NCBI GenBank assembly: GCA_040387375.1
Contig: JAZKDW010000004.1
Location: 78,533-142,532 of the forward strand
From: JAZKDW01 sp040387375
GTDB taxonomy: Bacteria; Pseudomonadota; Gammaproteobacteria; Burkholderiales; Burkholderiaceae_D
Length of the DNA stretch: 64,000 nucleotides
Direction: 5' to 3'
Within the stretch, counting starts at the first letter, position 1, and the number at the start of each line of letters is the position of its first letter. The translations under genes were made by a program, and so were the position numbers. Shown piece by piece: positions 53,667 to 63,565 of this stretch. The notes under the pieces are model-generated. The model was not told the DNA's origin and did no database searches. It saw only the letters and a program-made list of their open reading frames with translations.

Positions 53667-54748
53667 GCTGTTTTTGTCAGTCCTGCCAAATTTTCAAGTA
53701 CATCGGCGATTGCCTCATTCGCATCGCGCCGGCCGTTTTCATAAGCGGCCTGCGCCATCTTCTGGCATAACTCACGCGTCATTCCCAGTAACAGAGAAGC
53801 CAGCTTCTCTGGGTTCAATTCAGTTTGCGGCAAATAAATCGCGGCTTTGCGCTCCGCCATCCAGCACGCATTGTCGCGCTGATGTGTGGTGGTCGACGCC
53901 ACCAGCGGCACCAGCACGCTCGCCACCCCGGCCGCCGTCAATTCAGACACCGTAATTGCGCCGGCGCGGCAAATCACCAGATCGGCCTCGCCATAACGGC
54001 GCGCCATGTCATCGATGAAATCAACCACTTCCGCCTGCACACCGGCGCAGGCATAAGCCGCGCGCAAGACATCGATATGCTGCTTGCCGGACTGATGCAC
54101 CACAAGCGGCCGCTGGGCTGCCGGCAAGCGCGACAGCGCGGCGGGCAGGCAGTCATTGAGCGCCTTGGCGCCGAGGCTGCCGCCAAGAACCAGCAGATGC
54201 AGCGGCCCGCTGCGCTGCGCATAACGTGCGGCCGGCAGCGGCAAGGCCATGATTTCCTTGCGCACCGGATTTCCAGTGACGGTGGCCTTGCGGGCCGCGG
54301 GTCCGAAATCCGCGGGAAACCCGAACAGCACGCGTCTGGCGATCGGTGTCAGTGTCTTGTTCGACAGCAGCAATGCGGCATCGGCGTTGACCAGCACCAG
54401 CGGGATGCCGCGCAATTTCGCCATCAGGCCGCCAGGCACGGTAACGTAGCCGCCCATCCCCAGCACCACGTCCGGCTTGCGGCGCGCCAGTATGCGCAGG
54501 CAGGCGGTAAAACTGGCGGTCAGCTTGAAGGCGCCGCTCAGTGTGTGTAGCAATCCTTTGCCGCGCAATCCCTTGAAATCGATGGTGTCCATTTCAACCC
54601 CATGGGCCGGCACGATGGTGCTCTCCATGCCGTGTGCGGTGCCCAGCCACGACACCTGCCAGCCGCGGCCTTTCATGGTGTCGGCAATCGCCAGGCCCGG
54701 AAAAATATGTCCGCCGGTGCCGGCCGCCATCACGAGAAGACGTTTCAT
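53663..54748 (-). CDS. murG: UDP-GlcNAc:undecaprenyl-PP-MurNAc-pentapeptide transferase MurG
   Basis: 361-residue GT-B glycosyltransferase making lipid II. The N-terminal LVMAAGTGGHIFPGLA and the donor-site LGGSLGAKALN are hallmarks; the acidic ICRAGAITVSELTAAG follows. The ATG at 54748 overlaps the ftsW stop as ATGA; the open frame to 54817 was not used. Confidence 0.96.
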   Translation of the reverse strand: MKRLLVMAAGTGGHIFPGLAIADTMKGRGWQVSWLGTAHGMESTIVPAHGVEMDTIDFKGLRGKGLLHTLSGAFKLTASFTACLRILARRKPDVVLGMGGYVTVPGGLMAKLRGIPLVLVNADAALLLSNKTLTPIARRVLFGFPADFGPAARKATVTGNPVRKEIMALPLPAARYAQRSGPLHLLVLGGSLGAKALNDCLPAALSRLPAAQRPLVVHQSGKQHIDVLRAAYACAGVQAEVVDFIDDMARRYGEADLVICRAGAITVSELTAAGVASVLVPLVASTTTHQRDNACWMAERKAAIYLPQTELNPEKLASLLLGMTRELCQKMAQAAYENGRRDANEAIADVLENLAGLTKTA

Positions 54749-55953
54749 ACACGCCCTCCGCGCATCAGAACCCGATTCTCGTAATCTATGCGCAGCAGGA
54801 TCGCCAGGCCGACACAATTGATCAGCACGCCTGATCCGCCATAACTCATGAGCGGCAATGTCAGGCCCTTGGTCGGCAGCAGGCCAAGGTTGACGCCCAT
54901 ATTGATAAACGCTTGCACACCGATCCAGATGCCGATTCCTTTTGCGGTCAAGCCGGCAAACGTCAGGTCAATGGCAATCGCCTGGCGGCCGATTTCAAAG
55001 GAGCGCTTGATGATCCAGTAGAACATCGCCACCACGGCCAGCACGCCGACAAAACCCAGCTCTTCGCCGATCACGGCGAGCAGGAAGTCGGTATGCGCTT
55101 CCGGCAGGTAGTGCAGCTTTTCGACGCTGCCGCCAAGGCCTACGCCCAAAATTTCGCCGCGGCCGAATGCGATCAGCGAATGCGACAGCTGGTAAGCCTT
55201 GCCCAGCGCATTTTCTTCCGCCCACGGATTCAGGTAGGCGAAAATGCGCTCGCGCCGCCATGGCGACAATGCAATGACGAGAGTGAACATGCCGACCAGC
55301 GTCGCGCCGATGCCGCCGAACCAGATACCATTGATCCCGCCTAAAAACAGGATGCCCATCGCAATGCAGACGATGACGCCAAACGCGCCCAGATCCGGCT
55401 CCAGCAGCAACAGCAGACCGACCAGGCCAACAGCCCCCGTCATCGGCAGGAATCCCTTGGTCAGCTTGTGCATGAATTGCTGCTTGCGCACTGTGTAGTC
55501 GGCGGCGTACAGCACGATGAACAACTTCATCAGTTCCGACGGTTGCAGGTTGAATACCTTGAATGACAGCCAACGCCTGGCGCCATTCACACCTTTGCCG
55601 ATGCCGGGAACCAGCACCAGTATCAACAGCACGATGGTGCCGACAAACAGATAGGGCGCCCATTTTTGCCAGGTCTCGATTTTCACGCGGAATGCCAGCA
55701 TGCCGGCGACCAGGGACACGGCAACGAAGGTCGCTTGCCGAATCAGGAAATGATGGTTTTTATAGTTTGCGTACTTGGGCGAGTCGGGCAGCGAGATCGA
55801 TGCCGAATACACCATCACCATGCCGAACAGCATCAACAGTACGGTTACCCATACCAGCGGCTGGTCGTATTCCATCATTTTCGACTGCTGCGCGATACCG
55901 CTGAGCGGTTTTTGCAGCGCAGGCCTGGACGAAGAGGGCATGGCGAATTTCAT
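54745..55953 (-). CDS. ftsW: Lipid II polymerase FtsW
   Basis: 402-residue SEDS glycosyltransferase with about ten transmembrane segments. Conserved FGRGEILGVGLGGSVEKLHYLPEAHTDF in outline and SYGGSGVLINC near the C-terminus. Both ends overlap neighbours by ATGA (murG and murD). Confidence 0.96.
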   Translation of the reverse strand: MKFAMPSSSRPALQKPLSGIAQQSKMMEYDQPLVWVTVLLMLFGMVMVYSASISLPDSPKYANYKNHHFLIRQATFVAVSLVAGMLAFRVKIETWQKWAPYLFVGTIVLLILVLVPGIGKGVNGARRWLSFKVFNLQPSELMKLFIVLYAADYTVRKQQFMHKLTKGFLPMTGAVGLVGLLLLLEPDLGAFGVIVCIAMGILFLGGINGIWFGGIGATLVGMFTLVIALSPWRRERIFAYLNPWAEENALGKAYQLSHSLIAFGRGEILGVGLGGSVEKLHYLPEAHTDFLLAVIGEELGFVGVLAVVAMFYWIIKRSFEIGRQAIAIDLTFAGLTAKGIGIWIGVQAFINMGVNLGLLPTKGLTLPLMSYGGSGVLINCVGLAILLRIDYENRVLMRGGRV

Positions 55954-57449
55954 GCAATTACCTCGCCGCGCGACAAGGCGATTTCACGCACGGCGTCTAC
56001 AAAGACTTCTGCCCGCTGCGCATAATTGTCGAACATGTCGAAGCTGGCGCACGCCGGCGACAGCAGCACGGCATCGCCCGCCTGCGCCAGAGCCGCAGCG
56101 CGCTGCACGGCCTCCTCCAGCGTCGTGCAATCGAACAGTTCCACAGGTGACTGTGCAAGCGCGGCGCGGATGGCCGCCGCATCCCGCCCGATCAGCAGCA
56201 CGGCGCGCGCATATTTGGCCACGGGGTCGGCGAGCGGGCTGAAATCCTGGCCCTTGCCTTCACCGCCGGCGATCAACAGCAGGCGGCTCGAAGCGCCTCC
56301 CTGGCTCAAGCCCAATCCGCTTAATGCGGCAACCGTCGCGCCGACATTGGTTCCTTTGCTATCGTCGTAGTACTCGACACCGCCGATGGTCGCCACCAGT
56401 TCGACCCGGTGCGGCTCACCCTGATACTCGCGCAGGCCATGCAGCAGGCGCGCCAGCGGCAAATCGATCGCGCGGCACAAGGCGAGCGCCGCCAGGGCGT
56501 TGACGGCGTTATGCTGACCGCGGATTTTCAGGGCGTCGGCCGGCATCAGGCGATTGATCGATATCGGCAGCTCGACGACCTCATTTTTCTTGCGGCGCTT
56601 CTTCTCGCCTTCTTCGGCGGGCACTGCAACCGACAGCCATTGCATGCCATTTTCATTGACCAGGCCGAAGCAGCCGGCAGTCTCCGGCTCGTCGGCGCCG
56701 AAGGTGATGACGGGTGTCAGCGGCGACGCCATCCGCATGCTGCGGGCATCGTCGCGATTGAGCACGTGAACGGTGTTGGCGCCGAAAATCCTGCCTTTGT
56801 CAGCGGCGTAGGTGTCCATGTCGCCATGCCAGTCCAGATGGTCCTGCGTAATATTCAGTACGGTCGCAACGTCGGCTTGCAAACTGTAGGTGGCGTGCAG
56901 CTGGAAACTCGACAATTCAAGAACCCAGACCTGCGGCAAGTCGTCCTGATCCATCGCGGCACGCAACACATCCAATGCCGCCGGACTGATGTTGCCGGCA
57001 ACCTGGACAGTCATGCCGGCGCGCTTGCACAGCAGGCCGGTCAGTCGCGTGACAGTCGTCTTGCCGTTGGTGCCCGTGATGGCGATCACCCTGGGCGTGT
57101 AGCCGCGCTCGCTGCGCAGCGCGGCCAGTGCCTGCGCGAACAGCTCGATCTCACCCCACACAGGAATATTCTTTTCTTCAGCCGCAGGCAGGATCGATGC
57201 CAGTTCCCGGCCGGGCGCCAGGCCGGGGCTGACGGCGACAACATCGATGCCATCGACAAGGCTGGCGGCAAACGGCGCACCGATAAATTCCGCGTCCGGC
57301 ACGGCAGCGCGCAAATCGGCCAGGCGCGCAGGCGCCTCGCGCGTATCGGCAACACGCACGGTCGCACCGCAGCGCACCAGCCACAATGCCATCGCCAGGC
57401 CGGATTCACCGAGCCCGAGGACAAGAACCTGTTTGCCTTGGTAAATCAT
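55950..57449 (-). CDS. murD: UDP-N-acetylmuramoyl-L-alanine--D-glutamate ligase MurD
   Basis: 499-residue Mur ligase, slightly long. The N-terminal VLGLGESGLAMALWL, ATP loop GTNGKTTVTRL and NITQDHLDWHG segments are intact. An insert containing EEGEKKRRKKNEV near residue 280 is a lysine-rich linker not seen in all MurD proteins. Confidence 0.96.
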   Translation of the reverse strand: MIYQGKQVLVLGLGESGLAMALWLVRCGATVRVADTREAPARLADLRAAVPDAEFIGAPFAASLVDGIDVVAVSPGLAPGRELASILPAAEEKNIPVWGEIELFAQALAALRSERGYTPRVIAITGTNGKTTVTRLTGLLCKRAGMTVQVAGNISPAALDVLRAAMDQDDLPQVWVLELSSFQLHATYSLQADVATVLNITQDHLDWHGDMDTYAADKGRIFGANTVHVLNRDDARSMRMASPLTPVITFGADEPETAGCFGLVNENGMQWLSVAVPAEEGEKKRRKKNEVVELPISINRLMPADALKIRGQHNAVNALAALALCRAIDLPLARLLHGLREYQGEPHRVELVATIGGVEYYDDSKGTNVGATVAALSGLGLSQGGASSRLLLIAGGEGKGQDFSPLADPVAKYARAVLLIGRDAAAIRAALAQSPVELFDCTTLEEAVQRAAALAQAGDAVLLSPACASFDMFDNYAQRAEVFVDAVREIALSRGEVIA

Positions 57450-57450
57450 G

Positions 57451-58620
57451 TCATCGCAACTTCAAGGTTGACAGTCCAAACAGCACCAGCATCATCGTGA
57501 TGATCCAGAAGCGCACCACGACCTGCGTTTCTTTCCAGCCCTTCTGTTCATAATGATGATGAAGCGGCGCCATCAGCAGTACGCGCCGGCCGACGCCATG
57601 ACGCATTTTTGTATATTTGAAATAGCCGACCTGGATCATCACCGACAGGGTTTCGACAACAAACACACCGCCCATGATGAACAAGACAATTTCCTGCCGC
57701 ACGATGACGGCGATGGTGCCGAGCGCGCCGCCCAGGGCCAGCGCACCCACGTCGCCCATGAACACCTGTGCCGGATAGGCGTTGAACCAGAGGAAAGCCA
57801 GTCCGGCGCCCGCCATCGCGCCGCAGAATATGATCAGTTCACCGGCGCCCGGAATATGCGGAATGAACAGGTACCTGGCGTAGGTTGCGCTGCCGGTCAG
57901 ATAGGCAAACAGGCCAAGTGCCGAGCCCACCATGACGGTCGGCATGATCGCCAGCCCATCCAGGCCATCGGTCAGGTTGACCGCATTACTGGTGCCTACG
58001 ATGACAAAATAAGTCAGCGCTATGAAACCCCAGACGCCAAGCGGATAGCTGATGGTCTTGAAGAAAGGGACGATCAAGTCGGCTTTCGGCGGCAAGTCCA
58101 TGCTGAATCCTGAGCGCACCCAGGCGACGAACAATTCCCACACCTGGGCATTGGTCGGTCCCGATACGGAGAATGCGAGATACAGCGCGGCAGCGATGCC
58201 GATCAGCGATTGCCAGAAATATTTTTCTTTCGACGGCATGCCGTTCGGGTCCTTGAAAACCACCTTGCGGTAATCATCGACCCAGCCGATTGCGCCAAAG
58301 CCAAGTGTCACTACCAGCACCGGCCAGATGAAACGATTGCTCCAGTCACTCCACAGCAGCGTCGAGATGCCAATCGAAATCAGGATCAGTACACCGCCCA
58401 TGGTCGGGGTGCCCGACTTGATCAAATGCGTTTGCGGTCCATCGGTGCGGACGGCCTGCCCAACCTTCAGCCTGGCGAGCATGCGGATCACCGCCGGCCC
58501 GGCAATCAGGCCGATGGCCAGTGCAGTGAGCGTAGCGAATACGGCACGGAACGTGATGAAGTTAAACACCCGCAAAGGGCCTAACTCCTGTTGAAAATAT
58601 TGTGCCAGCCAAAGCAGCAT
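57451..58620 (-). CDS. mraY: Phospho-MurNAc-pentapeptide transferase MraY
   Basis: 389-residue polytopic enzyme making lipid I. The Mg2+-binding LNLTDGLDGLAI-type segment (VNLTDGLDGLAIMPT) and HHHYEQKGWKE are conserved. The ATG at 58620 (MLLWLAQYF) has AGGAG upstream; a TTG eleven codons earlier lies inside murF. Confidence 0.96.
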   Translation of the reverse strand: MLLWLAQYFQQELGPLRVFNFITFRAVFATLTALAIGLIAGPAVIRMLARLKVGQAVRTDGPQTHLIKSGTPTMGGVLILISIGISTLLWSDWSNRFIWPVLVVTLGFGAIGWVDDYRKVVFKDPNGMPSKEKYFWQSLIGIAAALYLAFSVSGPTNAQVWELFVAWVRSGFSMDLPPKADLIVPFFKTISYPLGVWGFIALTYFVIVGTSNAVNLTDGLDGLAIMPTVMVGSALGLFAYLTGSATYARYLFIPHIPGAGELIIFCGAMAGAGLAFLWFNAYPAQVFMGDVGALALGGALGTIAVIVRQEIVLFIMGGVFVVETLSVMIQVGYFKYTKMRHGVGRRVLLMAPLHHHYEQKGWKETQVVVRFWIITMMLVLFGLSTLKLR

Positions 58621-58621
58621 G

Positions 58622-59998
58622 TTAATGAGACTCCTGTACTTTTTCGCCGACAAGGTGTTGGACCACTCGTTCCATTTTCATGAAACGGGATCCTTTTACC
58701 AGCACTGTTGTTTGTGGATTGATAATCGCGTCGACAGCCTGTTTGAGGGCGTCGACGTCGTCGTAGTGTTTGCCGCGCGCGCCAAACGCCTTGCTCGCGT
58801 TGCGCGCCTGGTCGCCAAGCGTAAACAAATGCTCGACGCCGCGGCCTTTTGCGTAGGCGCCAATTTCGACATGGAACTGGCGTCCTTCGTTCCCCACTTC
58901 GCCCATGTCACCCAAAACCAGCACGCGCGGTGCGGCACTGTGTGCCAGCACATCGATGGCCGCCCTGACCGAATCCGGATTTGCATTGTAGGTATCGTCG
59001 ATGACAAGCGCGCCATTAAGCGCAGTCTTGCGCTGCAAGCGACCGCTCACCGGCACAAACGATTCCAGGCCGCGCACGATCGCACTGCGGTGAATGCCGA
59101 TCGCCAGCGCACAGGCAATTGCGGCGAGCGCATTGCGCACGTTGTGCGCGCCAGCGGCCGACAGGCGCACGGGAAATTCCTTGCCGCCGACCTTGACCAG
59201 CATGTCACTGCCAAAATCGTTCGGCTGAAAAGTGCAGCTCACGATGGCGTCGGCAGACAGGCCGAAGGTGAGAAACTTATGCGCGCCGCCTGCCTTTGCA
59301 TACTTGCGCCATAACGGCGTGAATGGATCGTCCGCCGGAAAAACGGCGATGCCGTGCGCCGGCAAGGTCCTGATGACGGAGCCGTTCTCTTTTGCCACCG
59401 CCTCCACGCTTTCCATGAATTCCTGGTGTTCTCGCTGGGCGTTATTCACCAATGCGACCGTCGGCTGGGCAATCCCGGAAAGCATGCCGATCTCGCCGGG
59501 ATGATTCATGCCAAGTTCGATTACGGCGGCCCGGTGGGCTGCGGACAATCGCAACAGCGTGAGCGGCACGCCGATATGATTATTGAAATTGCCACGGGTT
59601 GCCAGATAGTCCTCGTCACCGAACTCGGCGGCCAGAATCGATGCAATCATTTCCTTGACCGTCGTTTTGCCGTTACTGCCTGTCACACCGATCATGGGGA
59701 TGGAAAACTGGTTGCGCCAATACTGCGCGATCTGCGCCAGCGCGGCGCCGGTGTCGGGCACGACCAGTGCTGGAATCGTCAATCCGGGCGGCAGCCGCTC
59801 AACCACTACCGCAGCGACCCCTTTTGCGCTCACGTCCGCCAGAAAATCGTGGGCGTCGAAGCGCTCGCCGCGCAAGGCGACGAACAGATTGCCGGGGGCG
59901 GCACTCTGACTGTTGGTTGACACGCCATCGAAGGCTGCGTCTGCGGTCATCAAGGCCCCGGCAAGCACGGGCTGCAGGCGCGTCAGCGATGATTTCAT
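58622..59998 (-). CDS. murF: UDP-MurNAc-tripeptide--D-Ala-D-Ala ligase MurF
   Basis: 458-residue Mur ligase. The ATP loop GVTGSNGKTTVKEM and DTYNANPDSVRAA segments mark MurF. The ATG at 59998 shares one base with the murE stop (TGATG). The open frame further upstream to 60157 lies inside murE and was rejected. Confidence 0.95.
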   Translation of the reverse strand: MKSSLTRLQPVLAGALMTADAAFDGVSTNSQSAAPGNLFVALRGERFDAHDFLADVSAKGVAAVVVERLPPGLTIPALVVPDTGAALAQIAQYWRNQFSIPMIGVTGSNGKTTVKEMIASILAAEFGDEDYLATRGNFNNHIGVPLTLLRLSAAHRAAVIELGMNHPGEIGMLSGIAQPTVALVNNAQREHQEFMESVEAVAKENGSVIRTLPAHGIAVFPADDPFTPLWRKYAKAGGAHKFLTFGLSADAIVSCTFQPNDFGSDMLVKVGGKEFPVRLSAAGAHNVRNALAAIACALAIGIHRSAIVRGLESFVPVSGRLQRKTALNGALVIDDTYNANPDSVRAAIDVLAHSAAPRVLVLGDMGEVGNEGRQFHVEIGAYAKGRGVEHLFTLGDQARNASKAFGARGKHYDDVDALKQAVDAIINPQTTVLVKGSRFMKMERVVQHLVGEKVQESH

Positions 59999-61536
59999 CA
60001 ACTGATCCCCTTCATCGTCACGCGTGCGGCCAGTGCCAGCGCGCCATGGTCGGCATCCAGGAATGGCAGTTTCCTGCCGTTGATTTCCTGGTAAGTCTCG
60101 TGGCCTTTTCCAGCCAGCAGAACGACGTCCTGCCTGGCTGCGTGCTTGATTGCCCACAGAATGGCGGCCGCACGATCTTCAATGACTTGTGGTTCGGATA
60201 ACATCGACGTCTTGATTTTCATGCCTTCAACAATTTGTTCAATAATCGCGGCCGCGCTCTCGCCGCGCGGATTGTCACTGGTGACAATCACATGGTCGGA
60301 GGACGCAGCAACCGCGCCCATTTGCGGGCGCTTGCCGGGGTCCCGATCCCCACCGCAGCCAAATACGCACCACATCTGGCCATTGCGCTGCTGCGCAACC
60401 TGGCGCAGGGTGGCCAGTGTTTTTTCCAGTGCGTCCGGGGTATGCGCATAGTCGATCACGACCAGCGGCGCATCGTGGCCACCGAGTTGCTGCATGCGTC
60501 CCGGCACCGCCGTCAACGCTTCGATCGCATCGATGACGGCGCGCCATGACAAGCCTTTGGCAAGGAGTACGCCCGCAATGCCCAGCACATTGCTGACATT
60601 AAATTGCCCGACCAACTGGGTTTTTACCTGCGCAATGCCATGCGCCGACTCGATATGGAAAGTGGTGCCAGAGTGACTGGTGCGGATATCGGAGGCACTC
60701 AGGACGTCGATGCCGTCTCGGGTCTTGCCCGTCAAGGTGTATCCGGTGATGGACACCTGCGCCGCTTTCTGCTTCAGGCGCTCGATCAGGCGCAAGCCGA
60801 GTTCATCATCAAGATTGACCACGGCATGGCGCAATCCGGGCCAGTCGAACAGCATGGTCTTGGCCACTTCATACGCCGCCATGTCGCCGTGATAATCAAG
60901 ATGGTCACGGGTGAAATTGGTGAATAACGCAAGGTCGAAATGCATGCCGTTCAGGCGGCCCTGGTCGAGACCGATCGAGGAAGCTTCGATCGCCATCGCG
61001 GTGGCGCCGGCAGCACCGAGCTCCGCCAGCTTGCGTTGCAACAAAACCGCGTCGGGCGTGGTGTAGCCGGTCGTGTTGAACTCGCCTGGCTTGCCGCATT
61101 TGAACAGCCCGACTCCCAGGGTGCCGATGACCGCGGCGGTGTCGCCTTGCCGGGACAAGGCTGATGCCAGCCATTGGCTGCACGATGTCTTGCCGTTTGT
61201 ACCTGTCACGCCAATCGTGAACATGGCGGCATCAGGCTTGCCGTAATAGGCATTGGCGATCTGGCCGGCCGCATGCTTCAGGCCGGTCACACCCCGATGC
61301 GGCACCTCGAGTGCGGCATCCCAGCTAAAACCATCGCTATCATCATGGATAACAGCCCGCGCGCCACGCTCGACCGCGTTCGAGATGTATTTCCGGCCGT
61401 CCGCCGCATCGCCTGCAAAGGCAAAAAAGACATCGCCCGGTTCAATGCTGCGGGAATCCGACGACAGTTGCGCCGCCGGCGCGGTCGTGCGCAACCAGGC
61501 GAGAATATCATCGAGGAGAGCGGTGCTCAGCGGCAT
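59998..61536 (-). CDS. murE: UDP-MurNAc-L-Ala-D-Glu--meso-diaminopimelate ligase MurE
   Basis: 512-residue Mur ligase. The ATP loop GVTGTNGKTSCSQWL and the DAP-recognition segment TSDNPRGESAAAII (DNPR motif) indicate meso-DAP as substrate. The ATG at 61536 shares one base with the ftsI stop; a GTG one codon earlier (61539) is an alternative. Confidence 0.96.
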   Translation of the reverse strand: MPLSTALLDDILAWLRTTAPAAQLSSDSRSIEPGDVFFAFAGDAADGRKYISNAVERGARAVIHDDSDGFSWDAALEVPHRGVTGLKHAAGQIANAYYGKPDAAMFTIGVTGTNGKTSCSQWLASALSRQGDTAAVIGTLGVGLFKCGKPGEFNTTGYTTPDAVLLQRKLAELGAAGATAMAIEASSIGLDQGRLNGMHFDLALFTNFTRDHLDYHGDMAAYEVAKTMLFDWPGLRHAVVNLDDELGLRLIERLKQKAAQVSITGYTLTGKTRDGIDVLSASDIRTSHSGTTFHIESAHGIAQVKTQLVGQFNVSNVLGIAGVLLAKGLSWRAVIDAIEALTAVPGRMQQLGGHDAPLVVIDYAHTPDALEKTLATLRQVAQQRNGQMWCVFGCGGDRDPGKRPQMGAVAASSDHVIVTSDNPRGESAAAIIEQIVEGMKIKTSMLSEPQVIEDRAAAILWAIKHAARQDVVLLAGKGHETYQEINGRKLPFLDADHGALALAARVTMKGIS

Positions 61537-63296
61537 CACATGTTCTCCTGCACGCCGTCAGTCGGGATGATGATATTGGTGACGTTCGAATCCGGCGCAA
61601 CGTTCAATGCACGCAGTGCATTGCCGGCAACCGCCGAGAATATCGGCGCCGCCACCTGGCCGCCATAGTGCTGGCCATTGGTCGGTTCATCGACCATCAC
61701 CGCGATGATGATGCGCGGGTTTGACGCCGGCGCGAAGCCGACGAACGAGGATACATATTTCTTGACGTACTGGCCGCCGACAATCTTGTACGCAGTCCCG
61801 GTCTTGCCGCCGACCCGATATCCTGGCACCTGGGCTTGCGGTGCGGTACCGCCGGGCCCGGCTGCCTGCTCCAGCATCAAACGCAACTGTTGCGCAGTTT
61901 TTGCGCTGATGACACGCTGGCCGACTGGCAGTTCGGTCGCCTTCTGGAACGTCAGCGGAATCATGTCGCCATCACGTGCGAATATCATGTAGGAGCGCGC
62001 CATCTGGATCAGCGAAACCGAAATGCCGTGGCCGTAGCTCATCGTCGCCTGCTCGATCGGGCGCCAGGATTTATATGGCCGCACGCGTCCGGCGACAGCA
62101 CCGGGGAATCCGAATTTCGGCTGCTGGCCAAATCCCACGGTGGTAAACATTTCCCACATTTCCTGCGGTGGCAGTTGCAATGCCAGTTTTGCGGTGCCGA
62201 CGTTGGAGGACTTCTCAATGATCTGGGCAATGGTCAGGATGCCATGCGGATGGGCATCGCCAATGGTGGCTTTGCCGATCGTGATCTTGCCGGGCGCAGT
62301 CTGTATCGTGGAGGATGGCGTGACGCGTTTTGATTCCAGCGCCATCGCCACGGTGAACGGCTTCATCGTCGAACCCGGCTCGAAGGTGTCGGTCAGCACC
62401 CGATTGCGCAACTGGGCGCCGGTCAGGATCGAGCGATTGTTTGGATTGTAGGTTGGCAGATTGGCCAGCGCCAGCACTTCACCGGTCTTCACGTCCAGCA
62501 CAACAATGCCGGCTGCCTTGGCCTTGTGTTTTATGACGGCTTCCTTCAGTTGCGAAAACGCGATGTACTGGATCTTGCTGTCCAGGGACAAGGCCAGGTC
62601 CCTGCCGTCGTGCGGTTCGCGAATCGACTCGATATCCTCGACAATGCGGCCAAGGCGGTCCTTGATGACGCGGCGGCTGCCGGTCATGCCGGCAAGGGTT
62701 TTCTGGGATGCCAGTTCCATGCCGTCCTGCCCGGCGTCTTCGACATTGGTAAAGCCGACGACATGCGCCATGACTTCACCTTCCGGATAGAAGCGCTTGT
62801 ATTCCTTGCGGGTTTCGATACCGGCAATGCCTAATTTGAGGATCTTGTCGACGGCTTCCTGTTCCACTTGCCGCTTCAGGTAAACAAAGTTGCGGTCGGA
62901 ATCGAGCTTCTTGCGCAGATCGTTTTCGCTCATGTCGAGCAATTTGGCCAGATCGCGCAATTTCTCTTTCGGCGCTTCGAGCACGTCGTCGGGAATCGCC
63001 CAGATCGCCTTCACCGGAATCGACGACGCCAGCACCTGGCCATTGCGGTCGGTAATTTTGCCGCGCGTCGCGGGCAGTTCGAGGGTGCGCGCATAGCGCG
63101 ACGCGCCCTGCTTCTGCAGGAATTCAGTCGAAATTCCCTGCAGCCATAATGCGCGTCCGGCCAGGGTGAAAAAGGCGGCAAACATCACAAACAGCACGAT
63201 GCGCGAGCGCCATGCCGGAAGCTTTACCGCCAGTACCGGACTGGTGGAAAAGCGGACACCCTTGGCGGCGGCGGTGCGCGAGCTGCTGCGGCTCAT
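61536..63296 (-). CDS. ftsI: Septal peptidoglycan transpeptidase FtsI (PBP3)
   Basis: 586-residue class B penicillin-binding protein. One N-terminal membrane segment (IVLFVMFAAFFTLAGRAL) precedes the pedestal and transpeptidase domains. SxxK is EPGSTMKPFT, SxN is KSSNVG, and KTG is VGGKTGTAYK. Its start overlaps the ftsL stop as ATGA. Confidence 0.97.
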   Translation of the reverse strand: MSRSSSRTAAAKGVRFSTSPVLAVKLPAWRSRIVLFVMFAAFFTLAGRALWLQGISTEFLQKQGASRYARTLELPATRGKITDRNGQVLASSIPVKAIWAIPDDVLEAPKEKLRDLAKLLDMSENDLRKKLDSDRNFVYLKRQVEQEAVDKILKLGIAGIETRKEYKRFYPEGEVMAHVVGFTNVEDAGQDGMELASQKTLAGMTGSRRVIKDRLGRIVEDIESIREPHDGRDLALSLDSKIQYIAFSQLKEAVIKHKAKAAGIVVLDVKTGEVLALANLPTYNPNNRSILTGAQLRNRVLTDTFEPGSTMKPFTVAMALESKRVTPSSTIQTAPGKITIGKATIGDAHPHGILTIAQIIEKSSNVGTAKLALQLPPQEMWEMFTTVGFGQQPKFGFPGAVAGRVRPYKSWRPIEQATMSYGHGISVSLIQMARSYMIFARDGDMIPLTFQKATELPVGQRVISAKTAQQLRLMLEQAAGPGGTAPQAQVPGYRVGGKTGTAYKIVGGQYVKKYVSSFVGFAPASNPRIIIAVMVDEPTNGQHYGGQVAAPIFSAVAGNALRALNVAPDSNVTNIIIPTDGVQENM

Positions 63297-63565
63297 TTGG
63301 CCCCCATCGTCAGATACTGCGTGCGGGCAGGCGTCAGCGCCACCATGTTCAGATCACGGCGCGCATTGGCTTCAATGCGCGAGTGCTTGCCCAGTGTCGA
63401 TTGATCCAGCTGCAACTGTGCCCATTCAATGTCAAGCTGCCGCGCCAATCCTTGTGCGCGCTCCAGCTCAATGAACAGGCGGCGCGCCTGATACTGCGCA
63501 TTCACAAGTGACAATGCGCTCACGACCAGAAAGATGGTAAAAAAGATGTTGAGGCGCCCGCTCAT
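63293..63565 (-). CDS. ftsL: Cell-division protein FtsL
   Basis: 90-residue bitopic protein with one transmembrane segment (INIFFTIFLVVSALSLVNAQY in outline) followed by a coiled coil (RLFIELERAQGLARQLDIEW). Position between rsmH and ftsI, with ATGA overlaps at both ends, confirms identity. Confidence 0.93.
   Translation of the reverse strand: MSGRLNIFFTIFLVVSALSLVNAQYQARRLFIELERAQGLARQLDIEWAQLQLDQSTLGKHSRIEANARRDLNMVALTPARTQYLTMGAK

Noticed and set aside
52275..53744. 489-codon plus-strand open frame across murC
   Set aside because: Antisense of an intact MurC, Arg/His/Asp-rich, no recognisable domain.
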